Shown here piece by piece: positions 45,126-55,874 of a stretch of 64,000 nt of DNA (positions are counted from its first letter, which is position 1; every line of letters begins with the position of its first letter). A program made the translations under genes and the position numbers. The stretch comes from Scalesia atractyloides (Eukaryota > Streptophyta > Magnoliopsida > Asterales > Asteraceae): the NCBI GenBank assembly GCA_947069175.1, contig CAMTDV010000017.1:53391137-53455136 (forward strand). Reading direction: 5' to 3'. Below the pieces are notes generated by a model that was given only the letters and a program-made list of their open reading frames with translations, was not told the origin of the DNA and made no database searches.

Positions 45126-46259
45126 TTACGTTTCGATACAAATTTTGTTCAAAATCGAACGGGTTAGATGTAATTGACCTTTTTTTCTTTACTGTGATGA
45201 ACCGAATCGCTACTGCCGAACGACGTTAGTACAAATATCCACTAGTACGTAATTGCTTGTTATTATCTACGTCTCGATATAAATTTGGGTCATCCCCAAA
45301 GTGATTGAATAAAAAATGTATAGTTTATCAAATATAAGTCACGCTTAGTTTTCTTTTCTTTTTATAAAAGTGACAGATTTACGTCTTTAACTCAAATAGG
45401 AAGTTTAATCTTGCTAGGAATGGTAGGAAGTTATCTTAGCCTTACGCATGGCAAAGTAGAAAAACAAGGGGAAGGGGTATTTTGGTCCAACGTAAATTAG
45501 TTTCATCTAAAAAACCCATTTCATCTCACACCATCACTGCTGCTAATCACCACCATTCACTGCCCACTACCACCACAACTGTCACCCCAACCCCCAACCC
45601 TCCTTCTCCATCTTCTTCAGTTCCGGTGACCTCCACCATCATCAAGGTCAACGTCTTTTTCAGTTCTGATGACCCTCCACCGTTATCAACATCGTCTTTT
45701 CCGGTTTCCGCGGCCCTCCATCTTCTTCAGTTCCAGCGAATCGAGGTGAATCTTCAGTTCCGGCGACCGTAACCATCACCAACTCCGTCTATTCACCGTG
45801 TTGGTTGACAACGACGTCACCGCCTCCCTCACAGTAACTCCGGCTACCACCTCCCTCACAGTAACTCCGGTCACCGGTACGCTACTAGTATTACTCACCT
45901 GGGTGAATTCAACCGATTTCGTTTTTGAAAATTTTCTTTTTTTGTTTATTGAGAAAAGTGGGTTGATGTATAGGATTTTGTTTTTTTGTTCAGTGTAAGA
46001 TGGTTCTTGGCTTCTTTGCGTTTTATGATAATGTCAGCTTCAACTATATATTGTTTTGATAAGGTTCCATCACCTTGGCCCCACACATCAATAATTTTCC
46101 AACACCTTTTGTATTTTGTAAAACGCAATGCTACTCCTATATTGTTATTTAATTAATTTTCTTCATATTTTGATCTTGAATTCTGTTTTAATAAACAAAT
46201 TTTTCATATTTAATTGTGTTTAGTTTGTTGGTTTTATAACACAATGACGAAATATATTT
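45126..46259 (+). other. CT-rich segment with Ser/Thr/Pro ORF, otherwise no gene
   Basis: 45482-45772 is an open frame of 96 codons rich in Ser, Thr, Pro and His and lacking a domain. The segment 45480-45900 contains repeated TTCCGGCGACC-like and CTCACAGTAACTCCGG phrases (two direct copies near 45828 and 45854), reminiscent of a 5' untranslated region or captured gene fragment. Support for a gene is weak. The remainder is AT-rich. Confidence 0.3.
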
Positions 46260-46690
46260 TTTATGTGTGTTAGTCCATTGCGTTTTATAACAAAATAAAA
46301 AAAATAAATTTTATTGTGTTTTTAGTTTATTGTGTTTTAGGAAAAATACATTTTTATGTGTTTTTTTGTCCATTGCGTTTTAGGTAAAAACACATTTTTA
46401 TGTGTTTTTAGCCATTGCTTTTTAGAAATAAGATATTTCTTTGTGTTTTAGGCCATTGCGTTAAAAAAAATATTTCTTCGTGTTTTTAGACCATTGTGTT
46501 TTACAAAAAAAAAAAGAGATTTCTTTGTGTTTTTCAGCCATTGCGTTTTAGTAATAACATATTTCTTTTGTGTTTTCTTTGTCTATTGCGTTTTAGAAAC
46601 AAGACATTTCTATGTTTTTTGTCAATTGCGTTTTAGAAAAAAGTCAATTTTTGTGTTTTTTGTCCATTGCGTTTTACGTATCTGGGTTAT
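46260..46690 (+). repeat. Minisatellite of ~45-50-bp units
   Basis: About nine units contain CCATTGCGTTTTA, a short A-rich run, then ATTTCTTTGTGTTTTT. Sequence and spacing vary between units. Confidence 0.8.
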
Positions 46691-47385
46691 TGAAAACTTT
46701 TTTTCAAAAGTATAGCAATAGTGTGTTCGTTTTAAAGATAAAAAAACGCTCGTTTTTAGGTGCAATTTTTATAAAAAAATAATGTCGTATGAAAAAGTTA
46801 TTAAAGTTTAAAAAATGAAGGGGAAATGGAGGAAAAAGAAACTATTGCATTGGATTGACTAGAATGTCACTTAACACACCCACACACTCTTTTTCTTTCT
46901 TCAATTTCACTTATTTAATATTAGCACTTTATTAATGAATAAATGATTATTAATACCTAGCCTTTCTAATTTAATAAACTTCCTACTATATCCTGACCCA
47001 TAATAATATTATATAATACGTCATAAAATTACTAATATACGATTCGATTGACATGCGTTATTTTTGTCAACTATAATTTCATTTTTTTAATCAAAGTCAT
47101 GCAATACTCAAGTTCTCAATCATTTGACAAACTGAAGAAATATGACAAAGATCAAGTTATTCCTCACACACACAATAAATAAAAGGTTACAAAGGATCCA
47201 GGATCCAACAACCTATGCAAAAAATATATGATGAAAGAATGGTATTATTTGAAAATGTATTATAATAATTCAACATTTATAAAAATATATTTATATATTA
47301 TTCAAACTTTTGTCAAGGAAAAATCTTACAAAAATGTAACAATGTTTGTCAAAGTGTTTTAATTAAGTTATTCAAACATTTTTCT
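46691..47385. other. AT-rich spacer
   Basis: Nothing recognisable on either strand. Confidence 0.5.
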
Positions 47386-47772
47386 TGTAGGATCGATTTC
47401 TCCTTTAGCAAAAGTACCTAATTTGTATCTAGTCCATAATAATAGAATATTACAGATGAGTGACAATAACACGTCATTTACTGTTTAAATGTTTAATTTC
47501 ATTGATATATTCAACTTGTATACGCCTGAAATCCAGCAGAGCTTCGCTGCTTGGTCTGACAAAAGTTACAACTTACAAACACCTTAGACCTATTTATAGA
47601 CTTCCCAATGCGCACTAAAAGAACCCCAGTTCGTACGAATTGTCACTTCGTACGAACTGGTACTTCGTACGAAGTGGTCTCCCCACATTTAATAAACTTA
47701 CAAACGAAAACATCTTAACCTATACAATACAACTAGATCTAAGACGTAGACAATAGACATCGTGCATCAACA
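47386..47772 (-). repeat. Element E 3' LTR
   Basis: The plus strand starts TGTAGGATCG and ends GTGCATCAACA, 387 bp. It has a minus-strand TATAAATAGG (47591-47598) and TTCGTACGAA palindromes at about 47634-47672 upstream of it. Same family as 20449-20819. Confidence 0.8.
47591..47598 (-). promoter_or_regulatory. TATA box of element E LTR
   Basis: The minus strand reads TATAAATAGG just downstream of three copies of the TTCGTACGAA-type palindrome. Confidence 0.6.
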
Positions 47773-47785
47773 AACTCCCCATTGG
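47773..47785 (-). promoter_or_regulatory. Polypurine tract of element E
   Basis: The minus strand reads CCAATGGGGAGTT adjoining the LTR edge, equivalent to the tract at 17677-17690. Confidence 0.65.
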
Positions 47786-47789
47786 ATAT

Positions 47790-49363
47790 TGTTGTAGTCT
47801 CGTCCAGTCTTCAAAATCTTCATATTATTTAACAGTTAGCGTCCAAAGAAATCAATTCTCGGCTTACGTCTTTCTTTCCTCTGAAGGTATGGGCGTTTGA
47901 TTTGTCGGAGGTGCCCATTTCATAAATTGAAATCTTCTTAGACGTGCCTCTTTGCTTCTTTCAGCTATCTTTTCCAATCTTTTTTCTTCTTTCAGAAACT
48001 CTTCTCGTTCAAGCTCTCGCCACTAAGACTCCCACATTTTTCCTGAATTAATACCATGTGCAAAACAAACATTAACCACACCTTAGTATTGCATGGCTTG
48101 AATTTCTTCACGCTTCTCGTAGCATATGTTGTTAAAAAACAAACATTTAATATCCTCTTTCGAACAGTTTACTAGCCACATCGGGTCTAGTATTCGTATC
48201 GTTCGCCATAAACCCCAGTATCTTCGTCTTTCTATAACTCTGGTGTCAGCTCATCAGTGATCTTTGTAGATTCATTAGCTTTCAAAACAATCACCGCTTC
48301 ACTAGTTTCCGGATCTACTTCCCACCACTTAAACAACGACATATTCTTCGTAACTCTTGGCGGTTTCATGATTAAAGTAATATCCTTCTCCTTTGTCACC
48401 TCATTAATCTTTATAATTCTCTTTGGTATAAATGGCTTCCATTCTTAAAAACCCCATGAAGCTTCAAACTTTATCAATCTCCATAATCTCTGATCATGAG
48501 ATTTCATCTGAAAATTAATCGTTAGAGTCTGTGCTAACTCCTCGACATCCCAGTAAGGTAAACTCTTTATATCTTTCAGATATCTGAAGTATTGTACTCC
48601 AAACTCTCGTTTAATAGCATAGACATTCAATTCGGGAATCCACCCCCAACTCAGAATATCACCAAGAGACTTGTCTTTGTCGCATGTGAAGAATGCTAAA
48701 GGTCGTCTAAACTTTCTTTCTTTCGGCATATCTTTAAACCACGACTTTCTAGCTTCTACAATCTCCTCTTTGGTTAAACGTTTAGGAATACTTCCTTCAC
48801 TCATCGTTTCCTCGATCTTTCTTTTCAACACATCATCATTTAACTCACTAAATAGTTCCTCAAATGTCGGAAAACTATCAGTGTTCAATCCCGAATACCT
48901 TTCTGCTTCATCATCAGATGCATCTTCGGCTATCACTCGATTATAATTATCAGCTTCTAAAACATGTTTATATACATAATCTTTAGGTTCGAATGCACTG
49001 ACATTATTCAGTTCTTCCTCGAAGTCAAAATCAAATGATCCTCCATCCACTTCTAACATTGATGCTATCTCTTCCTTGATGTAATTGTGAATGTATTCTC
49101 CCTCTTCAACGTTGTGTTCCAAGTAGAATATCCGAGGCTTAGAAATATCTGAATAACAAAAACAAGAGTCGCTGTTAGGGCTTCAGTTTGCTTTGGATCA
49201 AATTCCCTCCCTAATCTCCTTCTTCCCTTTCTTCATTCACAGTATTATCAAGATAATGATCAAACTCAAATGAATCATTCATCTTTGCATCTTCAAGAAT
49301 TATTCCTGTACCTCCCTGATTATTATCATCTATATCACCTTTATCATCTATATCACCTTTATC
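47790..49363 (-). pseudogene. Element E downstream ORF, C-terminal half
   Basis: The minus strand at 49122-48445 has an open frame of 225 codons. It is acidic at first (MEHNVEEGEYIHNYIKEEI, DFDFEEEL), followed by KRLTKEEIVEARKSWFKDMP, ERKFRRPLAFFTCDKDKSLG and LSWGWIPELNVYAIKREFGV. A TAA after ASWGF interrupts it; the same frame goes on with EWKPFIPKRIIKINEV and SEAVIVLKAN, and further homologous pieces extend to about 47900 in broken frames (NVCFAHGINSGK). From memory the block order matches long hypothetical proteins common in Asteraceae genomes. No enzyme motif, signal peptide or membrane segment is seen. Function unknown. Confidence 0.6.
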
Positions 49364-50694
49364 AAGTTAAACAGACAGTCCAGCGGTGGACTGTGTGTTA
49401 ACCTAAACCACAGGTCCCGGGTTCGAGACCTGTGGAGCGCACCGAGTCGATAGATTTAAATCGTTTTTAAAAAATAAAGGATTTTCTGTTTAATCTAATT
49501 AGTATATAAATATAATTAAAAACAGAATATTTCGGGTTAGACACGTAGCTCAGTTGGTAGAGCTGCGTGCACGCGTACGGGAGGTCTCGGGTTCGAGCCT
49601 CACCCAGCGCATGCAAACACACATACGAACCGGTCAACAGTCAAAGTCAATGGTCAACGGTCAACGGTAAAAAAAGTCAACATTTTTTTATTATTTTTAT
49701 TTATTTATTTTAATTAAAAATCAATTAAAAATACTTAAAAATAACATTTTTAAGGTTAGAAAATAGCCTTAAACTCACAAAAATACACCCAACAATCCTA
49801 CTAAAATGGATTAATAAAACCCGTTTACTTACCGAACCATTATGCCATTATCTAGGTTAGTTTCACTCGTGGTTAAAACCAACTTCGCGTGCATTCAACA
49901 TTATCAACCGAACGCACCCAAGGTGAGTGAATCTTACAACTCCCCTTTTTAATTACACGTTTTGGGGTGTGTCATGTGTCATAAAATTAACTCGTTTATT
50001 TAAACTTGTGCCATACCATATTGTGATCTAAACTTAGATTGTATACATTGCTTGTAGTTATGTATTTCATTTTGTCTATTTATATGCAATTCATTCATTA
50101 GGCCCATCAGTTCCTCGTGTGAGACGAGTTGAGCAACACGTGCCTCAAAACAAATCCATTATTGTTCGTGTGTGTATTATTGAGTTTATATTGTTTGTAG
50201 TTATGTATTTCATATTGTCAAGTTTATGCAATTCATTCATTAGGCCCATCAGTTCCTCGTGAGAGACGAGTTGAGCAACGCGTGCCTCTAAACGATCCAT
50301 TATTGTTCATGTGTGTATTGTTTAATATTAAATTGATTGGTGAATAAGTTTACATCTATTTCTACTCATGTGTGGTTGTGCACTTTATTTTATAATCAAT
50401 TAAATAAACTTGTTCAAATGTTTTCCAAAGGATTCACTCGCCAACTTTTTGTTGATCCAAAAACCCTTTTTACACATGATACAGGTGAACAGGATGAAGC
50501 AAGGAAAACATAGGAAATGCCTTAGAAGAAAACAATGAAGCCTAGATTGATATTTAGGACATGATGTAATATTGATTGTAATTTTCCATTAAAGTGTATT
50601 AATGAATATGAAACGTTAAAATAAATGTCATGAGCTTTGATGATAACCCAATCATGCCCCGATCACCTTTTCCGCTGCGGGTCGGGGTGTGACA
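49364..50694 (+). repeat. Element C 5' LTR, 5'-truncated
   Basis: Matches 56206-57534 of the 3' LTR closely and ends GGGTGTGACA before the primer site. It starts abruptly at AAGTTAAACA, keeping only the last two tRNA-like repeat units (49377 and 49547). Donor-like AAGGTGAGT is at 49921-49928 and acceptor-like ACAG/G at 50484. Confidence 0.85.
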
Positions 50695-50697
50695 GAT

Positions 50698-50710
50698 TGG
50701 TATCAAAGCC
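50698..50710 (+). promoter_or_regulatory. Element C primer binding site
   Basis: TGGTATCAAAGCC, an initiator-Met tRNA site with one mismatch (A for G) to the usual TGGTATCAGAGC, four bases after the LTR. Confidence 0.85.
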
Positions 50711-51477
50711 ATGACTATAGGGATATAGGATAGGTTATTAGACCCTTAGAGCCTATACTATAGTTTGCCTAAAATTTTAATTGATTAGGTGGTTACATAC
50801 AAACTTATGATATTTATTTGTTTCATATTTGTTTATACTTACAGTCAAACATACATACTTATATACACATTTATCATACATATATCAATGTTCATATATT
50901 CAATTCATCTTCATACTTTTGTTATTCAAAGATTTTTTTGCAATTTTCAAATCTCATCAAAGTAAGTTCTGCGACGGGCATGTAGTAACTGGAAGGGTAC
51001 AAGTACCGGTAGTCGGAACGTCCTGTCTAGGTTGGCATTCGTATAAATCCAATATAACGGACCAGTTTGCCTACCTGGGGACTAACGATGAGAGTACGAA
51101 GGACCTATTAGGCCAAAGCATGCCACACCAAACGTCGTTCGAACTAACCCCACTTTGAGGTGTCACCGTGTCTACACCTGGTCACATTCCGAATCTCATA
51201 CGTTATATACATATTTCTTGATTTTCTCCGGGTTTTAGTGTACGTAACCAGGCTAACACATGCGAACCATATGAAAAATCCGGTATTCATGGGGGCCCAC
51301 ATGATTACGAAGGTGAAGTATGGCGGCATGTAGGGCCTAATGACGAGCAAAGCCAAAGACATCCTATGGATGTAGTAGATTTATTTTTCTATAATTATTT
51401 TATGAATGTTCATTCCTAAGTGCGACCCATGATCCCAAAAGCATCCAACTCATACTCTTGACATGTATTCCTTGTAG
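50711..51477 (+). other. Element C leader
   Basis: Untranslated leader between primer site and gag. AT-rich at first, more even from 50960. No RNA gene or credible ORF is supported. Confidence 0.6.
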
Positions 51478-52863
51478 ATGTCTTCTAATCTCGCCCGTAG
51501 GAAGATGAGAGCAGGAAAAGCCCGCGAGCGCATGGCTGCCCTAATCGCCCAACAAATGGCTGCCGTAATACCCAACATTGTAATCCAAGTCCAACAAGCA
51601 CTTACCGCGAATCCTGTTAATCAAGAAGATCAACACGTTATCAACTCTCCCCCAAATACCACTAAATGCACCTACAAGCATTTCAAATCATGCGACCCTC
51701 CGAAATACAAAGGGACTGAAGGCGTCACCGCTCTCCTCCATTGGTTTGAAGAGATGGAGAACACTTTTCTAAATTGCGATTGCCCCGATGATCGCAAAGT
51801 GCGATATGCTACTGGTCGTTTATATGGAATATCACTTACTTGGTGGAATACAGAGAAGGCCAAACGAGGTGTTGAAGATGCTATGACTTTAACTTGGAAT
51901 GAATTGAAGGAAATCATGACCAGACAATTTTGCCCAAGGAGCGAAATCAAGAAATTAGAAGATGAGTTCTATTCGTTGAAGCAAAAGGAAGGCGACCACA
52001 CCACGTACAACAAAAGATTCCTCGAGTTAAATCAAATGGTTCCCAACTTGTTTACTCCCCTCTACCGTTTGATCGAGCACTACATTCAAGGTCTTCCGTA
52101 AAAAATTAAAGACTCTATAATAAGTACCACGCCTGCAACTTTGGAAGCAGCAATGGAGCTAGCTACAGAGCTCACCGAGAACCGAATCCGGAACAAAGAC
52201 TTCAAGGAGGAGAAGAAGAAGGATAAAGCATCGACTGAAACTTCAAACTCCACCCAAACCGAATCACCTTCTCAACCCACTTTTAAGAGAAAAAGAAACG
52301 GGCAACTTTTCACTACTATCCAACGTAATCAACCAATTTCACACGCCATACCCATCCAAGCTATCCCAATCACCCAAGTGGCACCCAACTCAACTTACCC
52401 AAATAAGAAACCATATCTTGGACCTCACCCTCGATGTAACACCTATTTTTATCACCATCCCCTTACCTTACCTTGTCGATTATGTGCAACTTGTGGACGC
52501 TATGGTCATTTGAGCAAGGTTTGCCTCACCTTTCAAAACCAAATCTCTCCCCCTACTCAAGATATGATCCAAACCTACCAACAACCCCAATACCCCATGT
52601 TCCCATATGTTCGAGCTTGTTTCAATTGTGGCGACCCTACCCACTATAGAAACACGTGCCCTCGATTGGTTAACATCATAAACGTTCAAGCTCAATCAAA
52701 CCCAGTTAACCAAGTAAATCAAGAAAACCCAACCACTAGGCCACCAGCAAGAGGAAGAGTTTTCAACATCAACGCCAATCCTGTCGAAGGTAATGACGGC
52801 CCAAACGAAGATACCCAACTAGTCCTCTTCACCGAAAATCCAGATTCAACTCCAATCGTTTAG
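51478..52863 (+). pseudogene. Element C Gag, stand-alone
   Basis: ATG 51478 starts MSSNLARRKMRAGKARERMAA. Gag blocks are CDPPKYKGTEGVTALLHWFE, GISLTWWNTEKAKRG, ELKEIMTRQFCPRSE and HYIQGLP. A TAA at 52099-52101 (CAA expected) interrupts the otherwise single frame, which continues through a Lys-rich region and the knuckles CATCGRYGHLSKVC and CFNCGDPTHYRNTC. The frame runs through RGRVFNINANP, which in relatives precedes protease, but then ends with a novel 30-residue tail and a TAG at 52861. Protease and pol are therefore absent by design or by old deletion. With only one stop it is the best-preserved Gag in the window. Confidence 0.88.
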
Positions 52864-52889
52864 TTTTATGTTTTTCTTTATGTTTTAGA

Positions 52890-54580
52890 ATCACATAGAA
52901 CCAATCATAACTTAAGGATAAAACCAATGAAACTTTGACAAGAATATGGTGGATACGCCGCTGGTACTTCGTATATATAAGTATTCTTGTCAAAGGATCA
53001 GAAGCATTATCTGGCGGTTATGAGAGGTTCCATGTGTAAACTGTTTGAGTAATTATTGTTTATTATTTTCAGTACATGCAATTTCATAGGCCGCCGCTCC
53101 CCATTACATTATGAGCATTGAGCATGTTCCCCATTTCATTATGAGCGTGAACCCGGCGTGCCCACATACGATCGGCTCCGTTTGATTGAGCCTTGATCGC
53201 ACAGACATTTTTCATTTTCAGTACATACAATACGATCGGCTCCGTTTGATTGAGCCTTGATCGCATAGACATTTTCATTTTTCAGTACATGCAATACGAT
53301 CGGCTCCGTTTGATTGAGCCTTGATCGCACAGACATTTTTCATTATCAGTATCTTGTGGTTGTTGTGTTTGTTGTAGAGTCACATAGAACTAATCATAAC
53401 TTGTGGATAAAGTCGATGAAAATTTGACAAGAATATGGTGGATACGCCGCTGGTACTTCCTATATATAAGTATTCTTGTCAAAGGATCGGAGGCATTATC
53501 AGGCGGTTATGAGAGGTTCCATGTATAAACTGTTGTGTGATTATTGTTTAGATTAAATTTATTATTTTCAGTACATGCAATACGATCGGCTCAGTTTGAT
53601 TGAGCCTTGATCGCACAGACATTTTTCATTTTCAGTACATGCAATACGATCGGCTCCATTTGATTGAGCCTTGATCGCACATACATTTTTCATTTTCAGT
53701 ATCTTGTGTTTGTTGTATTGGTTGTAGAGTCACATAGGACTAATCATAATTCACTGATAAAACCAATGAAAATTTGACGAGAATATGGTGGATACGCCGC
53801 TGGTACTTCCTATATATAAGTATTCTTGTCAAAGGATCAGAGGCATTGTCAGACGGTTATGAGAAGTTCTATGTAGGATTTAGTAGTTTCTTGGTAACAA
53901 ATCATAACTTGCGGATAAAACCAACGAAAATTTGACAAGAATATGGTGGATACGCCGCTGGTACTTCCTATATATAAGTATTCTTGCCAAAGGATCAGAG
54001 GCATTATCAGGCGGTTATGAGAAGTTCCATGTAGGATTTAGTATTGTCTTGGTTGAAATTTGTGTTACATTCATATCATCTCGCCATTTAAAGAAATTGG
54101 ATTGTGTTCTATTTCTACATAAACTAACCTCTCCATCATAACAAACGAGAGAGGAACTGTCACCATTCAAACATATATGCTATCAGAATGTGGATTCAAA
54201 TATTGGTTGTTGTGTTATTTATGTTCTAAATGTTACATCATAGGACCAATCATAACTTACTGATAAAACCAATGAAAATTTGACAAGAATATGGTGGATA
54301 CGCCGCTGGTACTTCCTATATATAAGTATTCTTGTCAAAGGACCAGAGGCATGTCAGATGGTTATGAGAAGTTCTATGTAGGATTTAGTAATTTCTTGGT
54401 ACATTAGTTGTTGTGATTATTTATGTTCTATAGTCATATCATAGAACCAATCATAACTTACTGATAAAACCAATGAAAATTTGACAAGAATATGGTGGAT
54501 ACGCCGCTGGTACTTCCTATATATAAGTATTCTTGTCAAAGGATCAGAGGTATTGTTAGACGGTTATGAGAAGTTCCGTG
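52890..54580 (+). repeat. Element C alpha modules: six TATATATAAG hairpins
   Basis: Six ~150-bp modules each contain a hairpin of exactly 61 bp: 52934-52994, 53423-53483, 53773-53833, 53931-53991, 54279-54339 and 54480-54540. Arms are TTTGACAAGAATA and TATTCTTGTCAAA; the 35-nt loop runs from TGGTGGATACGCCGC to CCTATATATAAG. Copies 3 and 4 each have one stem mismatch. Conserved flanks are AATCATAACTT...GATAAAACCAATGAAAA upstream and GGATCAGAGGCATT...GGTTATGAGA downstream. Confidence 0.92.
53168..53680 (+). repeat. Element C beta modules: five CGATCGGCTC hairpins
   Basis: Hairpins at 53168-53200, 53232-53265, 53296-53330, 53582-53616 and 53646-53680, each with arms CGATCGGCTC and GAGCC(TT)GATCG around a 9-nt loop. 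Spacing within groups is 64 bp, with CATTTTTCATTTTCAGTACAT between. The groups are interspersed with alpha modules. Confidence 0.9.
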
Positions 54581-54852
54581 TAGGTTGTAGTATTAGAAGT
54601 TTTGCTTTAGGATATAACCATATCCTTCCTAACATATCAAAACTCTTACGCGTGATATCATATTTAGCGAATCAACTCTGCTTATCAATATTTTACCGTA
54701 GGCAACAAAAAGCAATTCCTGTAACAGGGTACTTAACCCTTACAAGGGACGTTACCGCCTCAAACAAAAATTTAAACTCTTACTCTTTTTCTAAGCATGT
54801 AACTGTCAAACTAAACACCATCATTTTTTTTTTGTCAAATATATCACTACTT
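54581..54852 (+). other. Element C unique segment before the 3' LTR
   Basis: Follows the last alpha module. An open frame of 137 codons (54481-54894) crosses both and has no recognisable domain; it probably has no coding role. Confidence 0.4.
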
Positions 54853-54889
54853 AAATTTCGGGACGAAATTTCTAAAAAGCAGGGGATAC
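54853..54889 (+). promoter_or_regulatory. Element C 3' hairpin and polypurine tract
   Basis: AAATTTCGGGACGAAATTT pairs around GGA, followed by AAAAAGCAGGGGATAC and the LTR start. Same arrangement as in A and B. Confidence 0.82.
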
Positions 54890-55087
54890 TGTAACATCCG
54901 TAAAAAAAAAAACGGATTTACCAAACCCGCTCCGTTTATTAACCGAACAATCAGTTAAAAATTTCGTTGCTTATTTAATGCCCAAATTAATTTTAAACGA
55001 TACATAATTAAAAAGGATATTGGAATATATAATTTGTTTTTGAAAAACTGTTAAAAATAAGGAAATAAAAATGAAAAGCTGCTGCTG

Positions 55088-55158
55088 GGTTTCGAACCTG
55101 TGTCAGCCAACGATTCAAACAAAGATTTAACACTCAGCCGTTCAACCACTGCGCCACT
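55088..55158 (-). repeat. tRNA-like segment in LTR C, inverted
   Basis: The minus strand has TGGCGCAGTGGTTGAACGGC (A-box/D-arm-like) and, 45 nt later, GGTTCGAAACC (B-box/T-arm-like). It lies upstream of the TATA box and opposite in strand to the other four units. Confidence 0.55.
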
Positions 55159-55415
55159 AGTGTTTCTTGTTAATTAATGGAAACAATTAATTCATATCAT
55201 AAATATCGAATCAAATACGACGCGCCCAATTGCAGTCGTCGGAAATCCCGGCGATCTCGCGAAATTGGACGGTTTTTTTTTGTTGTTAACGTAAACTTTA
55301 ACTATGACATCGGTTATAACCGACGTCTGACCCGCGACGCAAGTCATAACCGCCGGAAAACGTAATGACTTTGAATCAAGTCTGAAATCCGACTTTATAC
55401 GTCGATGTCCCGCCC

Positions 55416-55425
55416 TATAAATACC
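55416..55425 (+). promoter_or_regulatory. TATA box of LTR C
   Basis: TATAAATACC about 530 bp into the LTR; a GC-richer, CT-rich segment follows, as in LTR B. Confidence 0.6.
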
Positions 55426-55874
55426 TCCTCGAACCTCTGCTAGCTTTTTCGCTCAAAACCGCACCCTTTCTCGAAGAAAACTCACTCGCCGGAAATCTCC
55501 TGCAAATCGCCGGAAAACCGGGTTTTTCACTTCTGTGCCTTGCTCTAAGCACTGAACACTCAGAACTCATACCGAAGCCACCCACATTCATCTCAAGCTC
55601 GTTGAAGACTCTCTGCCGCAAGACACAAGTCGCCGGTATAGTCTGCTGACATCGGAGTTCCGCCGGAGAAACAGAGGAGTCCAATTTCGGTATATCTAAC
55701 GCTTAGTCTTTCATTCTTTTCATTTATCTCACCTATAATTAATCATAACACACTAAAGAAACTTGATAAAATCGATGAATCAGTCGGACGTTAGTTCTGG
55801 TTAAATCCAACGAAGAAGACGAAGTTTGCTGTTGTCTATAAGTTTAATTTAAATCACGATATAACTCGGGTTAG

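Noticed and set aside
45482..45772. Ser/Thr/Pro-rich ORF as a host gene
   Set aside because: Composition reflects CT-rich repeats; no domain, splice structure or downstream exon could be supported. Kept only as a low-confidence note.
49541..49615. Possible functional tRNA gene (AGCTCAGTTGGTAGAGC with downstream GGTTCGAGCC)
   Set aside because: The D-arm is canonical but the T-stem and acceptor stem do not pair properly by eye, and the unit is one of a tandem series inside an LTR, so it is listed as tRNA-like repeat rather than tRNA.
52934..52994. Hammerhead, HDV-like or other known self-cleaving ribozyme in the 61-bp hairpin
   Set aside because: The required hammerhead core (CUGANGA and GAAA) is missing on both strands and no other known ribozyme core was recognised. 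The structure is reported without assigning activity.
53084..53336. Open frames on the minus strand across the beta modules, and a superficial CRISPR-like look of regularly spaced repeats
   Set aside because: The frames are translations of a 64-bp tandem repeat. Spacers are themselves repeated and the genome is a plant, so neither a gene nor a CRISPR array is supported.
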